A DNA stretch of 64,000 nt from Vreelandella sulfidaeris (GCA_007182875.1 AP019515.1:62001-126000); one strand, 5' to 3'. Shown: positions 52,018 through 61,576, counted from the stretch's first letter. The notes: generated by a model not told the origin, from the letters alone. Numbers and translations: made by a program.

Positions 52018-52428
52018 AATAGTCAACATGTAACTCATAACGGTTATCATCATTTGCGTTACTGCCACCCTGATCTTCCTGTAACTTCGAGTTGATAATT
52101 CCCAGGTTGCAACTGATGGACAAGGTTGAAGTGGCCTTGTGGACTGGACGCTTCTGCTACTCGTTGTCCAGACTCATTGTAAAGAACTGCTGAAATGCGG
52201 TTACCATAGCTCCTTATGCCGGGAAAATGCTCACTCGTCACTTGTAGGGTAGTCGCTTGTTCAATATTGATATTGAAACGTTTGGATTGCCCTGAGCAAG
52301 AATCTGTGTAGAAGATACGCCTCTTTCAAGCGTCGGAACGCCTTGAGAGGTGTTGCCTTGGCTAGCCAAGACAGGTGTAGATAGTATAGTCGCTACCGTT
52401 GCGCCAAAATAATTGCTTTAATTTTCAT
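52018..52428 (-). CDS. Second secreted PPC-like protein
   Basis: Diverged copy of the protein at 17694. The ATG at 52428 gives MKIKAII and a signal peptide (frame-broken near 52405). Later parts read FNINIEQATTLQVTSEHFPG, then ISAVLYNESGQRVAEASSPQ and LQPGNYQLEVTG. The last 25 residues need one indel near 52060. Its promoter box and terminator are kept, so it may be functional. Confidence 0.68.
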
Positions 52429-52474
52429 GATAATTACTCCAGTGGTTGATGACTTGTTTATATTAGCTGTGGTT

Positions 52475-52490
52475 TTGAAATGAAGCTGAA
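52475..52490 (-). promoter_or_regulatory. Copper-box ahead of second PPC gene
   Basis: CTGAA at 52486-52490 and TTGAA at 52475-52479 (TTCAG and TTCAA on the minus strand), 11 bp apart, as in the first copy. The 5.1-kb insertion begins seven bases further upstream. Confidence 0.6.
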
Positions 52491-52555
52491 TTTAAAAGGG
52501 TATACGGATTTAATGGTTGATGGGGCACCTTCACCCCATCAATCTGATACCACCC

Positions 52556-53838
52556 TCAGATGGTTGATAGATCGACTCCGTAGTTGAGTTCCTCTGCGAA
52601 GTCCGGCAGTCCGTAACCGATGGTTTTCTTGTAGAAAGGAGAGACCTTCGCAGTCGGTGCCTTCTTCTTGTGCTTCGTGGTGTAGAGCATTCGTGCCCGC
52701 ATCACCTCGAAGGAGTAACCGCGCCCTTCACGGTTCTTGTCCTTGGCCAGTCGGTTGATGGACTCCGTGTAAGCGTTGGTGACGGGCATGTCCGTCTCGA
52801 AGTAGGTCATGGTCTCTTCGCGCCAGTTTCCCACTGCCCTGACCAGATCGCTCCAGACTTCCTTTGGCCCTTCGGGATGGTGGCTATCCACTCGTCCAGG
52901 GCGGCTTCTGCCTGGAGCCGTGTGGTGGCGTCCCAGATGCCGTAGAAGCGCTCCTTGTGCTCGTAGGCGGCCAGCAGTTGCGGGAACGCGCCTGTCCAGG
53001 TCTCCATGATGAGGCGCTCCCGGTCTGAGACTTCGTGAGCGCGTTTCAGCAGGATTTTCCGGTCTCCCTTGAGAGTCCGGCTCTGGGACGGTTTCAGCTC
53101 CTTTCTGAGGCCCTTGCGCACTCTCTAGGGCATCGTTGGCCATGCGCACCACATGGAACTTATCGACCACGATACGGGCCTGGGGCAGCACAGCCTTGAC
53201 CGCTGCCCGGTAGGGTTCCACATGTCCATGCTGACGATCTCGACCTTCTGCCGGTCTTTCAGCTTCATCAGGTAATTGGTCACCACGTCCTGGCGGCGGG
53301 TGGCCAGCAGGTCGAGCAGGGTTCGCTCCTCGATGTTGGTCAGGATGCAGCGGTAGCGCTTGTTCAGGTATAGCTCGTCAATGCCCAGGATGCGGGCGTC
53401 TCGAAGCGGTGCCAGCGCCCCAGGAACTCGGCGCGGGCGTTGAAGATGTCGCGCACCGTCTTCTCGTCCAGGCCGGTCTCTGTGCCGCCACAAAGGTGTA
53501 GGGTGGTTGAAGGATTCCTTCTCCACGTACTCATGCAGCCGCAGTGTCATACGGAATCCGTCCACCACCTCCGGTAGCTGGGGCCTGAATGTTGTCTTGC
53601 AGGCCCGGCAGGTGTATCGGCGGCAGACCCAGAGAGTGACCCGCTTGCCTTGGATGGGCAGATCACGATGGGGAACATCACGCTTGCCGAACCGCACGAA
53701 CTCACCCTGCACGCCGCATTCCTCGCAGGCGATCGGATCGGGCACGTCCACCTGGAAGTGCATTTCGTCGTCGGTTGATTTGCAGCCCAGTACTTGGTAT
53801 TGCGGCAGGTGAAGGATGTTGTCGGGAAGTTCGGTCAT
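52556..53838 (-). CDS. tnpA: ISL3-family transposase
   Basis: About 427 residues. The N-terminal zinc-ribbon region has CEECGVQGEFVRFGKR and CRRYTCRACKTTF. The catalytic DDE domain includes LGIDELYLNKRYRCILTNIE, then VEIVSMDMW and VVDKFHVVRMANDALE. The C-terminal end is YTESINRLAKDKNREGRGYS and MLYTTKHKKK. Breaks near 53500, 53400, 53220, 53115 and 52900. It is the first gene of the tnpA-lspA-CDF order typical of ISPpu12. Confidence 0.9.
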
Positions 53839-53859
53839 GGTGTTGTATAGGCGTAGGTG

Positions 53860-54365
53860 TCAGTCAGATCCATCCGGCTCGGCATTGGTGTTTGTTTTAC
53901 CCAACAAGCTGCCGGAAACGAAAAGTAAGGCACCGAGGACAATTGCAATATCAGCCAGGTTGAAGGCCGGCCAATGCCAGTCTCGCCAATAGAAATCAAA
54001 GGAATCCACAACATAGCCGCGAAAGACCCGGTCAATCAGGTTGCCCATGGCGCCACCGAGGATAAGACTGTAAGCGATGGCTTCTCCTTTATGACGATTT
54101 TCAAGGATAAGCTTGATCAGAAAAATCGAGACCACCACCGCGATTCCGATAAAAGTAGCGCTGCCAGCCTCCACCATTCGCAAAAGACTGAATGCGGCAC
54201 CGGTGTTCCATACGTGCACCCAGTTAAAGAACGGGGTCACTGAAATAGACTCGCCATAGGCCATTGATTGCTGCACCAGCCACTTTACAGCCTGATCAGA
54301 CGCTGCCAGCAGGCCCGATATGGACAACAGGGCATACGGCGAGAGCTTTTGCCAATAATGAGCAT
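53860..54365 (-). CDS. lspA: Lipoprotein signal peptidase of the ISPpu12-like element
   Basis: Four-helix LspA with the signature GGAMGNLIDRVFRGYVVDSF and FNLADIAIVLGALLFVSG holding both catalytic Asp residues. N-terminal region QKLSPYALLSISGLLAAS, then DQAVKWLVQQ. A TTG at 54327 is the first start in the unbroken frame. The ATG at 54365 fits better but needs one base restored. It differs clearly from the LspA at 1363. About 165 residues. The stop lies 21 bases from the transposase start. Confidence 0.88.
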
Positions 54366-54368
54366 TAT

Positions 54369-55265
54369 TTAACCCTTCAACGCCAAAATGCGTCTGGCAC
54401 CGTTAAGTACAATGCCCCCGCGATGGTGCCGATAATCAGATCCGGATAATTGGAACCGGTCCACGCGACCAGGGCGCCGGCGGTGATGACCCCAGGTTGA
54501 TCACCACGTCGTTGGCCGAGAATATCCAGCTTGCCTTCATGTGCGCCCCGCCTTCCCGATGTTTGGATATGAGCAGCAGACAACTGGTATTGGCAATCAA
54601 TGCGACGAATGCGATAGCCATCATCACCAGCGATTCAGGCTCACTACCGAATACAAAGCGTCTCACCACCTCTACGAGCACGCCCACAGCCAAGATCAGT
54701 TGCAGTACACCAGCAAGATGCGCGGCACGTACCTGCATTTTCACGCTATGTCCAACCGCATAAAGGGCAAGCCCGTACACCGCCGCATCGGCAAAATTGT
54801 CCAGGGATTCTCCAATCAGGCCGGTGGACTGGGCGATCAGACCGGCAGTCATTTCCACCACGAACAGAAGTGCATTGATGCCGAGCAACCAGCGCAGGGT
54901 CCCGGATTCTTGCTTAGCAGAAGCTGCCGAAAACTCGGCGGCCTTGATGGTCTCCGGATTTGCAGCGACGGTTTCCTGAAGCGAGGCGCCTAGCCCAAGG
55001 TCTTCAGTTTCGAGGTGACGGGCTCGACCTCGCCGTCATGCACGACCTTCAGCCGGCGGTTCGACAAGTCGAAGGACAGCGCCCGAATCTCCTCAAAGCC
55101 GTTCAGGGCTAGGCGAATCATTCGCTCTTCTGATGGACAGTCCATCTTCGGCACGGCATAAACGCTGACCCATCTCCCCGGCGCTTCGGAGGAGGCCTGT
55201 ATATCGGTATCCGCCGCGGACGTTGCATCACCGCCACAGGCGCCGCCACCACAGGATTTGTTCAT
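54369..55265 (-). CDS. CDF-type cation efflux protein with Cys-rich head
   Basis: Cys-rich N-terminus MNKSCGGGACGGD, then a heavy-metal-associated-like domain (VYAVPKMDCPSEERMIRLAL). The membrane part has the CDF site GESLDNFADAAVYGLALYA and SANDVVINLGVITAGALVAW, and the end is ALYLTGARRILALKG. About 298 residues. It is likely Zn/Cd/Pb export by analogy with other mobile elements. Breaks near 55000, 54480 and 54405. It has a MerR-type promoter at 55299-55329 and starts just upstream of lspA. Confidence 0.87.
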
Positions 55266-55298
55266 GATACGACTCCACTTGAACAATGTTGTGGTACC

Positions 55299-55329
55299 AT
55301 TTAAAACTATAAAGCTACTATAAGGTCAA
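55299..55329 (-). promoter_or_regulatory. MerR-type promoter of the ISPpu12-like operon
   Basis: Minus strand: -35 TTGACC (55329-55324), a 19-bp spacer TTATAGTAGCTTTATAGTT with dyad symmetry, and -10 TTAAAT (55304-55299). Divergent merR starts at 55361. Confidence 0.78.
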
Positions 55330-55360
55330 TAGAGTAAAGAATCCGTTGGGGAGGAGGCTG

Positions 55361-55767
55361 ATGCGTATTGGTCAGTTGGCGCAGTTGGTAGGGTCGAAAC
55401 ACAGACGATCCGCTTCTATGAACAGCAAGGCTTGTTGCCGCCGCCTGATCGGCAGGACAACGGTTACCGTGTCTATACCGAGAAGCATGGTGAGCGGCTG
55501 GCCTTCATCCGTCGCTGCAGAATCCTAGGCCTGTCACTGGCTGAGATTCACGAACTACAGAGCTATCAGGACGACCCTCATCAGCCTTGTACCGCCGTCA
55601 ACGCCTTGCTCGATGATCACATCTCTCATGTGCGGTCGCAGATAACCGCTCTGCAAGCGCTTGAGAAACAACTCGTTTCACTGAGAGCGAGTTGCAACGA
55701 TGACCGGGAAGTTGAGGCGTGTGGGGTTCTTGCTGGAATTAGCGAAGGAAACATGCACCAGCAGTAG
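55361..55767 (+). CDS. CadR/PbrR-like MerR regulator of the element
   Basis: MRIGQLAQLVG, then ETQTIRFYEQQGLLPPPDRQ in the winged helix and HVRSQITALQALEKQLVSLR in the dimer helix. The metal-loop Cys residues are in QPCTAVNALLDDH, RASCNDD and VEACGVL. About 135 residues. One base is missing near 55397. GAGGAGG lies ahead of the ATG. It should govern the divergent CDF-lspA-tnpA genes. Only moderately similar to the MerR at 4121. Confidence 0.88.
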
Positions 55768-55773
55768 GTGAAG

Positions 55774-55797
55774 CATCAACCAGATAATCCGATGAGA
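55774..55797 (+). repeat. Probable original right inverted repeat of the ISL3 element
   Basis: Read inward, CGGATTATCTGGTTGATG matches CGGATTTAATGGTTGATG of the left end at 15 of 18 positions, but the outermost bases (GGGTATA on the left) are not matched. It lies seven bases after the merR stop, where ISPpu12 would end. Confidence 0.5.
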
Positions 55798-55940
55798 TGC
55801 CGGTCTGTCTCACTCTCATGCAAAGGTAAGATCAACCATTTAATCCGCTTACCCATTAATATCTGCCCAAAACCTGAGTATTTCATTAACTCTCAAGAAC
55901 TATATCAAGCCGCAAACTCATTCAAGCGACCTCCATGCGG

Positions 55941-57022
55941 TCAAAATGCATATTGTAACCTCGCACGCACTTCATCTCCGCTAGCGCCATTGGCTTCTTC
56001 GCCATCCATGTAGCTCATTCCAAGTCGAACATTCTTGTTGGCGTAATAGTTAACGCCCAGTGTTGTTTGCTCACCGTCGGTCGTGGCCAGCCCACATCAC
56101 TGTATTTTCCGTCACCATCCTCAAAGCGGGCAACAACTTCCCAGGCCCTTTGGGTGATGCCGGTTTTACCCGCTTGAATGCTCCGGCTTTGTAAGGACGG
56201 CTTTCGCCGGTGATGATCCAGCCAAGCTGTACGTAATAGCCATCAACATCCACCTGGCCTTCCTCGGAATCGAAATATTCGGCCTGGGCATGGAAGGGCC
56301 GAAAGCGCCGGCGAGCTCCAGATTAAACGTATCGACCTCATCGGCCTGAGTGTCGGCATCACGCGTGGTATAACCCGCACCAAGATGAACAACCATATTG
56401 TTCGTTTGAATCGGTGCAACCGTGCCCCGTGCGGTTACTGCCGTGTTATTGAAGTCGTCGCTGCCATTGCCGTCTGCCTCGAAGTAGCCGATACCGTAGG
56501 TCCAGTTGCCGCCTTTGCCACTGAGCTGGATGCCGCCGCTGCGACCGGGGCATAACGCTCGGTCATGGCAGATCGCTCAAGCGCTGAGATGTCTTTTGAG
56601 CTCGTTAATTCTTCCAGGCCGAATGGCTCTTTCTGTTTACCGATAGTCACGGTTGCAGCTGAGCCAAATCCCATGTAACGAATGTACAGGTCTTCAGCAG
56701 TACCGCCGTCGGCGCCATCACTTTCAGCGACGTTGAACTGGGTCTTGTACGCCCAGTCGCCAAAGTGGCCCTTGGCGTAGAGGCGTGCCCGGCGCACATC
56801 GAAATCGGTAGTGTCAACACCGTTGTCGTCAGACTGCGTGGCGTCGTAATCCCACTGAATGCGCCCGCCGAGCTGAAAAGACGCAGAGTTATCCGACACT
56901 TTCACTTTGATACCGCTGTCGGTATCGATCACAAGGTCTTCGCCGCTGGTCGTAACGTTTCCGGCCTGTGCAGCAGAAGCGGCAGAAATCGCCAAAGCCA
57001 AGCCCAAATATTTCTTGCTCAT
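55941..57022 (-). CDS. Phosphate-selective porin OprP/OprO-like
   Basis: Outer-membrane trimeric porin for anions such as phosphate. Signal peptide LGLALAISAASAAQA; the barrel starts GIKVKVSDNSASFQLGGRIQ, followed by TDFDVRRARLYAKGHFGDW and TVTIGKQKEPFGLEELTSSK. The final strand is VRARLQYAF. About 355 residues after joining. Breaks near 56500-56540, 56300, 56190 and 56090. A Pho-box-like repeat lies upstream at 57089-57105. It sits outside the ISPpu12-like core but inside the 8-bp target duplication, so it probably arrived with the element. Confidence 0.85.
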
Positions 57023-57088
57023 GATCTGTCTCACCTTTTCGGTTTGCTTGTGTGTGTTGAAGCGCGATTAAAGTCTATTTGGCAAAGA

Positions 57089-57105
57089 TTACAGAATGGT
57101 TACAG
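57089..57105 (-). promoter_or_regulatory. Pho-box-like repeat ahead of the porin
   Basis: On the minus strand CTGTAA occurs twice with an 11-bp period (57105-57100 and 57094-57089), close to the Pho box CTGTCA-type repeat, 67 bases before the porin start. PhoB control is inferred. Confidence 0.5.
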
Positions 57106-57297
57106 AGAATGCATCAAAACAGGGCGCTGGTCCGGGCCGGTGACAGGTTCTGGGGCGCTAGGTGTTGCGGTCGTTTTCGGGGCAAGCTCAGAATGTGCCG
57201 ATTTGTCTCTATAATTATGATAAAAAGAATAAATAAGATGTGGCAAGACTTTGCTGATCATATTTGGAGCAATGAAACCCAACCGAAGGTATCCATT

Positions 57298-57610
57298 ATG
57301 AAGAAGCAGTTTTCACCAAATCCGGATTTATCAGTATCACTTTGCTTGCAGCACTTCAGGCTGCGCCCGCCATTGTTAGCGCTGACGTCAGCTCAAATGT
57401 GAGCGCCAGCAGCAACTATCTGTTCCGGGCGTCACCCAGACAGACGGGGCTGCGGCTGTCCAGGGAGGGTTGGATTATGAGCATGCGTCGGGCTTCTACG
57501 CCGGTGGCTGGGGTTCCAATGTCGATTTTGGTGACGGCACCAGCTATGAGCTTGATCTTTATGCCGGATTCTCCGGCTCTGTGGAAGAACTGGGTTATGA
57601 CGTTGGGTAC
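57298..57610 (+). pseudogene. TIGR02001-like outer-membrane protein, cut at insertion edge
   Basis: After two breaks it reads AALQAAPAIVSADVSSNVSA, then NYLFRGVTQTDGAAAVQGGL, YAGGWGSNVDFGDGTSYEL and GSVEELGYDVGY, then runs out exactly at the ATTTAAAA junction. Family members are about twice this length, so the 3' half is lost. The truncation marks the physical right boundary of the transposed DNA. Confidence 0.75.
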
Positions 57611-57625
57611 ATTTAAAAATAAAAC

Positions 57626-57654
57626 AATAAAAAACGTCACCAATTGGTGACGTT
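57626..57654 (-). terminator. Terminator of second copB
   Basis: Perfect stem AACGTCACC with GGTGACGTT around AATT; on the minus strand it is followed by a T-run. Counterpart of 17589-17614. Confidence 0.86.
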
Positions 57655-57677
57655 AAAGTTACCCATTACCAGAGTTG

Positions 57678-58443
57678 TTAGAACATCATTCTAACACCGG
57701 CCACCACTCCAGTGTCTTCCGTGTTGTCGCCACTGGCGCGGGTGAGATCCGCCGTGTCGCCGTACTCTTTCTCCCAATAAGCACCGATGTAGGGGCGAAG
57801 CGGCGGGTTACCTGATAGCCCAGACGCATACCGACACGAACGGAGTTAAGCCCTTCGCCCACGCCAAATTCTCCAACTTCGCTGGCGGCCACGGCGATTT
57901 CGGTACGCGGCTGTAGGTAGAGCCGCTGCGTCAGGCGCAGATCGTACTCGCTTTCCAGGCTGGCGGAGATATCGCCTTCATCGCTTATCCTCAAGTCGAG
58001 ATCGGTCTCGAAGCGATAGGGGACGAGCCCCAATAGGCTGATGACGCCGAAATAGCGTTCGGGATGGTCATTCGTAGCGATACCGCCCTGATAACCGATG
58101 CCGCCCTGAAGTTCCCAGAAGTCGGCAATCAAACGACTATAAAGCAGGTCGAGGGACTCGAATTCTGCATCTTCGCCATCGCCCTGGACGTTTTCGCCTT
58201 CGCCTTCCACGTATAGGCGATTGAAATCACCGCCATACCAGGCCTGGAAATCCCAGACCAAGACATCCCCTTGTCGGGCGAAGCATATTCCAAGCGATCG
58301 ACCAGTACCGTGGTCATCGGGTGCTCCACGACCGGTGACGGCCAGCCGGCCGGGGCGTCATAGCCGTCTTCGGCTTGAGCAGTCGTGGCGGCGGCCATGC
58401 CGAGGGCGGCGCTGGCGAGGGTTACGTAGTACTTGGTTTTCAT
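57678..58443 (-). CDS. copB: Second CopB, near-identical copy
   Basis: Same protein as at 16799, with a handful of substitutions (for example MKTKYYVTLAS for MKTKHYVTLAS, and VGEFGVGEG for VEEFGVGQG). The same two frame breaks occur at matching positions (near 58265 and 57790). Identity is much higher than for the neighbouring APC, PPC and glutaredoxin-MauE copies. The upstream copA is reduced to its 3' end. Confidence 0.9.
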
Positions 58444-58452
58444 ACTGCCTCC

Positions 58453-58752
58453 TTAAGAAACCTGAACAACGCGGAACATGCCAGCATCCATGTGATAGAG
58501 AAGGTGGCAGTGGAACGCCCAACTGCCCTCGGCGTCTGCAGTGATCAGCGCAGACACGCGCTCGCCGGGCTTCACGTTCACGGTGTGTTTGCGCGGAATC
58601 AATTCACCCTGGCCGTTTTCCAGCTCCATCCACATACCGTGGAGGTGGATAGGATGCTCCATCATGGTGTCGTTAATGAGGATAAGGCGCAGTCGCTCAT
58701 CTTTCTCAAAATGGATGGGGCCGGTCACTTCGCTAAACTTCTTACCGTCGAA
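58453..58752 (-). pseudogene. 3' fragment of copA
   Basis: Matches the last 100 codons of the CopA at 14909: FDGKKFSEVTGPIHF, HPIHLHGMWMELENGQGE and FHCHLLYHMDAGMFRVVQVS. Homology stops sharply at TTCGACGG (58745-58752). The 5' 1.58 kb are absent, and the sequence beyond is unrelated. Confidence 0.85.
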
Positions 58753-59045
58753 CTGGGCACCGATAGGCACTTGGCCACACTGGTTGAGCGACTGCGTTAG
58801 CTCGAAAGACTGCTGAGGGTAGAGGCTCACTAAGCATTGACTGTCGCGGGCGCGGTTCGGCCATCACTCAGTGCCATTATCGAAGTAAGACGGTAATAGT
58901 GAATCTGGCAGTCGTTACCATGGCACTTGGACAACCATCTGTGCCAAGAATCGCTCCTGGTGGGTGCCTTTCTCCTTGCTCTGGTACTCAAATTCAATAA
59001 GCGAGAAGTGCTACATCGGGTAGCTCTTTCAGGTAGTGGCCAATT
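58753..59045. other. Unassigned sequence next to copA fragment
   Basis: Open minus-strand frame SLYPQQSFELTQSLNQCGQV runs into the copA fragment, and a separate minus-strand stretch reads IEFEYQSKEKGTHQERFLAQ with a stop soon after. These may be remnants of a transposase or another gene. I could not identify a family. The last four bases, AATT, are the target duplication of the next IS. Confidence 0.4.
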
Positions 59046-60231
59046 GGTAATCCCCGAAAACCAGGGTGCTCAAAAGTAGAATTTTCCGTAAGCTAAACGC
59101 AGGAGATTCTGCATGAAAAATCACGTTTTCTGACAGCCAAATACTGTCAATCCTCAAGCAAGCCGAAGGCGGTGCCCCGGTTCCGGAGCTATGTCGTGAG
59201 CACGGTATGAGCAGCGCGACCTTCTATAAGTGGCGAGCTAAATTCGGTGGTATGGATGCGTCCATGATGGCACGGCTAAAAGAGCTAGAGGATGAAAACC
59301 GACGGCTCAAGAAGATGTATGCCGAGGAACGATTGAAAGCGGATATCCTCAAGGAAGCCATCGAAAAGTGGTGAAGCCGTCTCGTCGCCGTGAGATGGCG
59401 CAGAAAGCCGTCATGGAAAAGCACGTCAGCATCCGCCTAGCCTGCTGGATGTTTAGCATCAGTGAAAATTGCTATCGATACCAAGCGAAGCTCCGCGGCG
59501 AGAACGATCAAATCGCCGACTGGTTGATCACGCTGACGCATAACCAGAGAAACTGGGGCTTTGGCTTGTGCTTCCTGCACCTACGTAATGTGAAAGGCTT
59601 TCGTTGGAACCATAAGCGGGTCTACCGGATTTACCGAGAGTTGGAGCTGAATCTTCGGATCAAACCGAAGAAACGGTTAATCCGCGAGAAGCCTGAACCT
59701 TTAGCGGTGCCTGAAACGATTAATGACAGCTGGTCTATGGATTTTATGCATGACCAACTGAGCGACGGTCGTCGCTACCGTCTACTGAATGTGATCGACG
59801 ACTTTAACCGAGAAGGTCTTGGTATCGAAGTAGACATCTCGTTGCCTACTGAACGAGTTATCCGGGCGCTAGACCAGATCATTGAATGGCGTGGTAAGCC
59901 GCACTCTATTCGTTGTGACAACGGGCCAGAATATATCAGTGGTAAGTTATCGGCATGGGCGGAAGGTCAAGGTATTCAGCTGATGTTTATCCAGCCAGGA
60001 AAACCCCAGCAGAATGCTTATATAGAACGCTACAATCGAACGGTGCGCTATGACTGGTTAGCCCAATACCTGTTTGAAAGTACCGAAGAGGTTCAGGATT
60101 ACGCCACTCGTTGGCTCTGGCACTACAATCACGAGCGCCCTAATATGGGGCTTGGAGGGATCACCCTCAACAGAAACTGGCCGCTGTGGTCTGAACTCTA
60201 CTTTTGAAACCCTCTGAAAATGGGGATTACC
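59046..60231 (+). mobile_element. IS3-family element, copy 2 (IS407-like)
   Basis: Same ends (GGTAATCCCC, GGGGATTACC) as copy 1; 4-bp target duplication AATT at 59042-59045 and 60232-60235. Length 1186 bp. Same orientation as copy 1. Confidence 0.9.
59113..60207 (+). CDS. IS3-family transposase (orfA + orfB), copy 2
   Basis: Same protein as copy 1; here orfB is one unbroken frame to 60207 with all three acidic residues. The orfA part carries the same missing A and T as copy 1 near 59117 and 59125. It also has four instead of five A residues at about 59370, which in a natural element could be the orfA/orfB frameshift site. Confidence 0.88.
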
Positions 60232-60393
60232 AATTCAGAATGCCATTGTCTATCCCGTCGATGATACTCCGATATACGGGCTGAATTTATACAGTAATTC
60301 TTTAGCACAAATTCTGAGTTATCCCTACTCCATGCGCCACGATATGGAAGGTTATGAGCGTTGGCGAATGGTAACTCGCATAGACAGTTTAAG
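60232..60393 (+). other. Possible gene end downstream of IS
   Basis: An open plus-strand frame crosses from the IS edge: AIVYPVDDTPIYGLNLYSNS, then LAQILSYPYSMRHDMEGYER and on to a stop near 60427. It has protein-like composition but no start and no known family. It could be the tail of a gene split by the IS. Confidence 0.35.
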
Positions 60394-60409
60394 TTCAGCT
60401 TCGATTCAG
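60394..60409 (+). promoter_or_regulatory. Copper-box ahead of His-rich cytochrome c
   Basis: TTCAG at 60394-60398 and 60405-60409, 11 bp apart, 145 bases before the start. Confidence 0.65.
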
Positions 60410-60553
60410 CTTGATGGGCTAAGCTGACGATTATTCTGCATTTCTGTTCATTAGTTACCAGGAATCCCGCTATGGCATCTTCGACGATAGTACAGACGCT
60501 ATTGCGGCGTCAGAATGTGGTTCTGACTAGACGAAAGCTATAAAGGGAAAGTA

Positions 60554-61325
60554 ATGAGACTACTTCTTGGCGCAATTCTAGCGCTAATCGTACTAGCCGT
60601 GGGCACAGCCGCCTTCGTCTATAGTGGAATATATAACGTTGCTGCGAGTAATGACCATACAGCAATCGGGAAATGGACATTGCATACAACAATGCATAAC
60701 TCGGTCAAGGCAGCTGTTGGAGATATGACTGTTCCGGATTTGAGCGATAACGACATGATCCAGCAGGGCGCGAGTGCCTATGACTCGCTATGTGCTGCCT
60801 GCCACCTCAAGCCCGGTCTCAAGGACACGGTACTACGTGCAGGGCTCAATCCTATGCCGCCCAACTTAACAGAACAGGGCCATTGGGGACCGGCTGAGCA
60901 ATTTTGGATTGTTAAGCATGGTATAAAATGACTGGCATGCCGGCTTGGGGCGCAACACACGAGGACGAAGAGCTCTGGGAAATGGTGGCGTTCCTTAAGA
61001 CGCTGCCCGAGCTTTCAGAGCAGGAATATAACGCTTTGATACGGCCAAATGAGACGTCATCAAGCAGACAGACTGGTAATGGGCACGCCAGGACGATGGT
61101 CATGACCATGACCATGGGGACATGAGTGGAATGATAGACTCGTCTACCAATGAAGTTGAAGCCTCCAATGATGACGGCCACGATCATGACCATGGGGAGA
61201 TGAATGGAATGATGGGATCACCGGAATCAGGCACTACGGAAGAAATATCAAGTAGCGAGTCTACTCCGCCTGACCGGAATGAAGCAGAGCTGGATGATCA
61301 CTATGCTGACGGCCATGCACACTGA
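60554..61325 (+). CDS. Cytochrome c with His/Asp-rich tail
   Basis: N-terminal anchor LLLGAILALIVLAVGTAAFV; heme site CAACH; axial Met candidate in GMPAWGATHEDEELWEMVAF. After the cytochrome domain there is a low-complexity tail of about 90 residues with DDGHDHDHGDMSGM, DDGHDHDHGEMNGMMG and a final HYADGHAH, which should bind copper or another metal. About 257 residues. Breaks near 60930 and 61095. GGGAAAG lies ahead of the ATG. Paralogue of the gene at 45998, which lacks the tail. Confidence 0.87.
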
Positions 61326-61341
61326 GAGAAGGCCAGCGTGA

Positions 61342-61576
61342 CATGTCAGGCGCTTGTTGCTCGCAGAGGATAAGAGGATTACAGGCCAGTTGACCGAAGC
61401 CCTCGTGGATGAAAGGTATCGGGTGCTGCCACAGCATACGGCGGCGGACGTTGAATAACTAATGGGTAGCGAGGAGTACAAACTGGTGTTTCTTGATCTG
61501 GGCCTGCCCGATGGTTTTGGCCTTGAATTGGTGGATCGCAGGTGGCGGGTGGCCGCCGAACCCAACCCTGACTGAA
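61342..61576 (+). pseudogene. Response regulator remnant
   Basis: Reads like the start of an OmpR-type receiver: a degraded LLAEDKRITGQLTEALVDE, then YKLVFLDLGLPDGFGLELVD with the phospho-Asp. Stops interrupt it, and no output domain follows. Probably a relic of a second copper two-component system upstream of the CusF and CopA genes. Confidence 0.6.

Larger units (their letters stand above)
52498..57610 (-). mobile_element. ISPpu12-like (ISL3) element plus captured DNA
   Basis: The 5.1-kb block is bounded by an 8-bp direct repeat ATTTAAAA (52490-52497 and 57611-57618), the target-duplication size of ISL3 elements. Comparison with the uninterrupted copy at 17620-17640 shows the insertion point precisely. 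The left end starts GGGTATACGGATTTAATGG. An IR-like partner, CATCAACCAGATAATCCG, lies inside at 55774, next to merR. The gene order tnpA-lspA-CDF-merR is that of ISPpu12. The outer right end falls within a truncated gene and shows no IR. Confidence 0.75.

Noticed and set aside
48657..60231. The two like-oriented IS copies as ends of a composite transposon carrying 9.2 kb
   Set aside because: Each copy has its own, different 4-bp target duplication, so they inserted separately; no shared outer duplication is seen.
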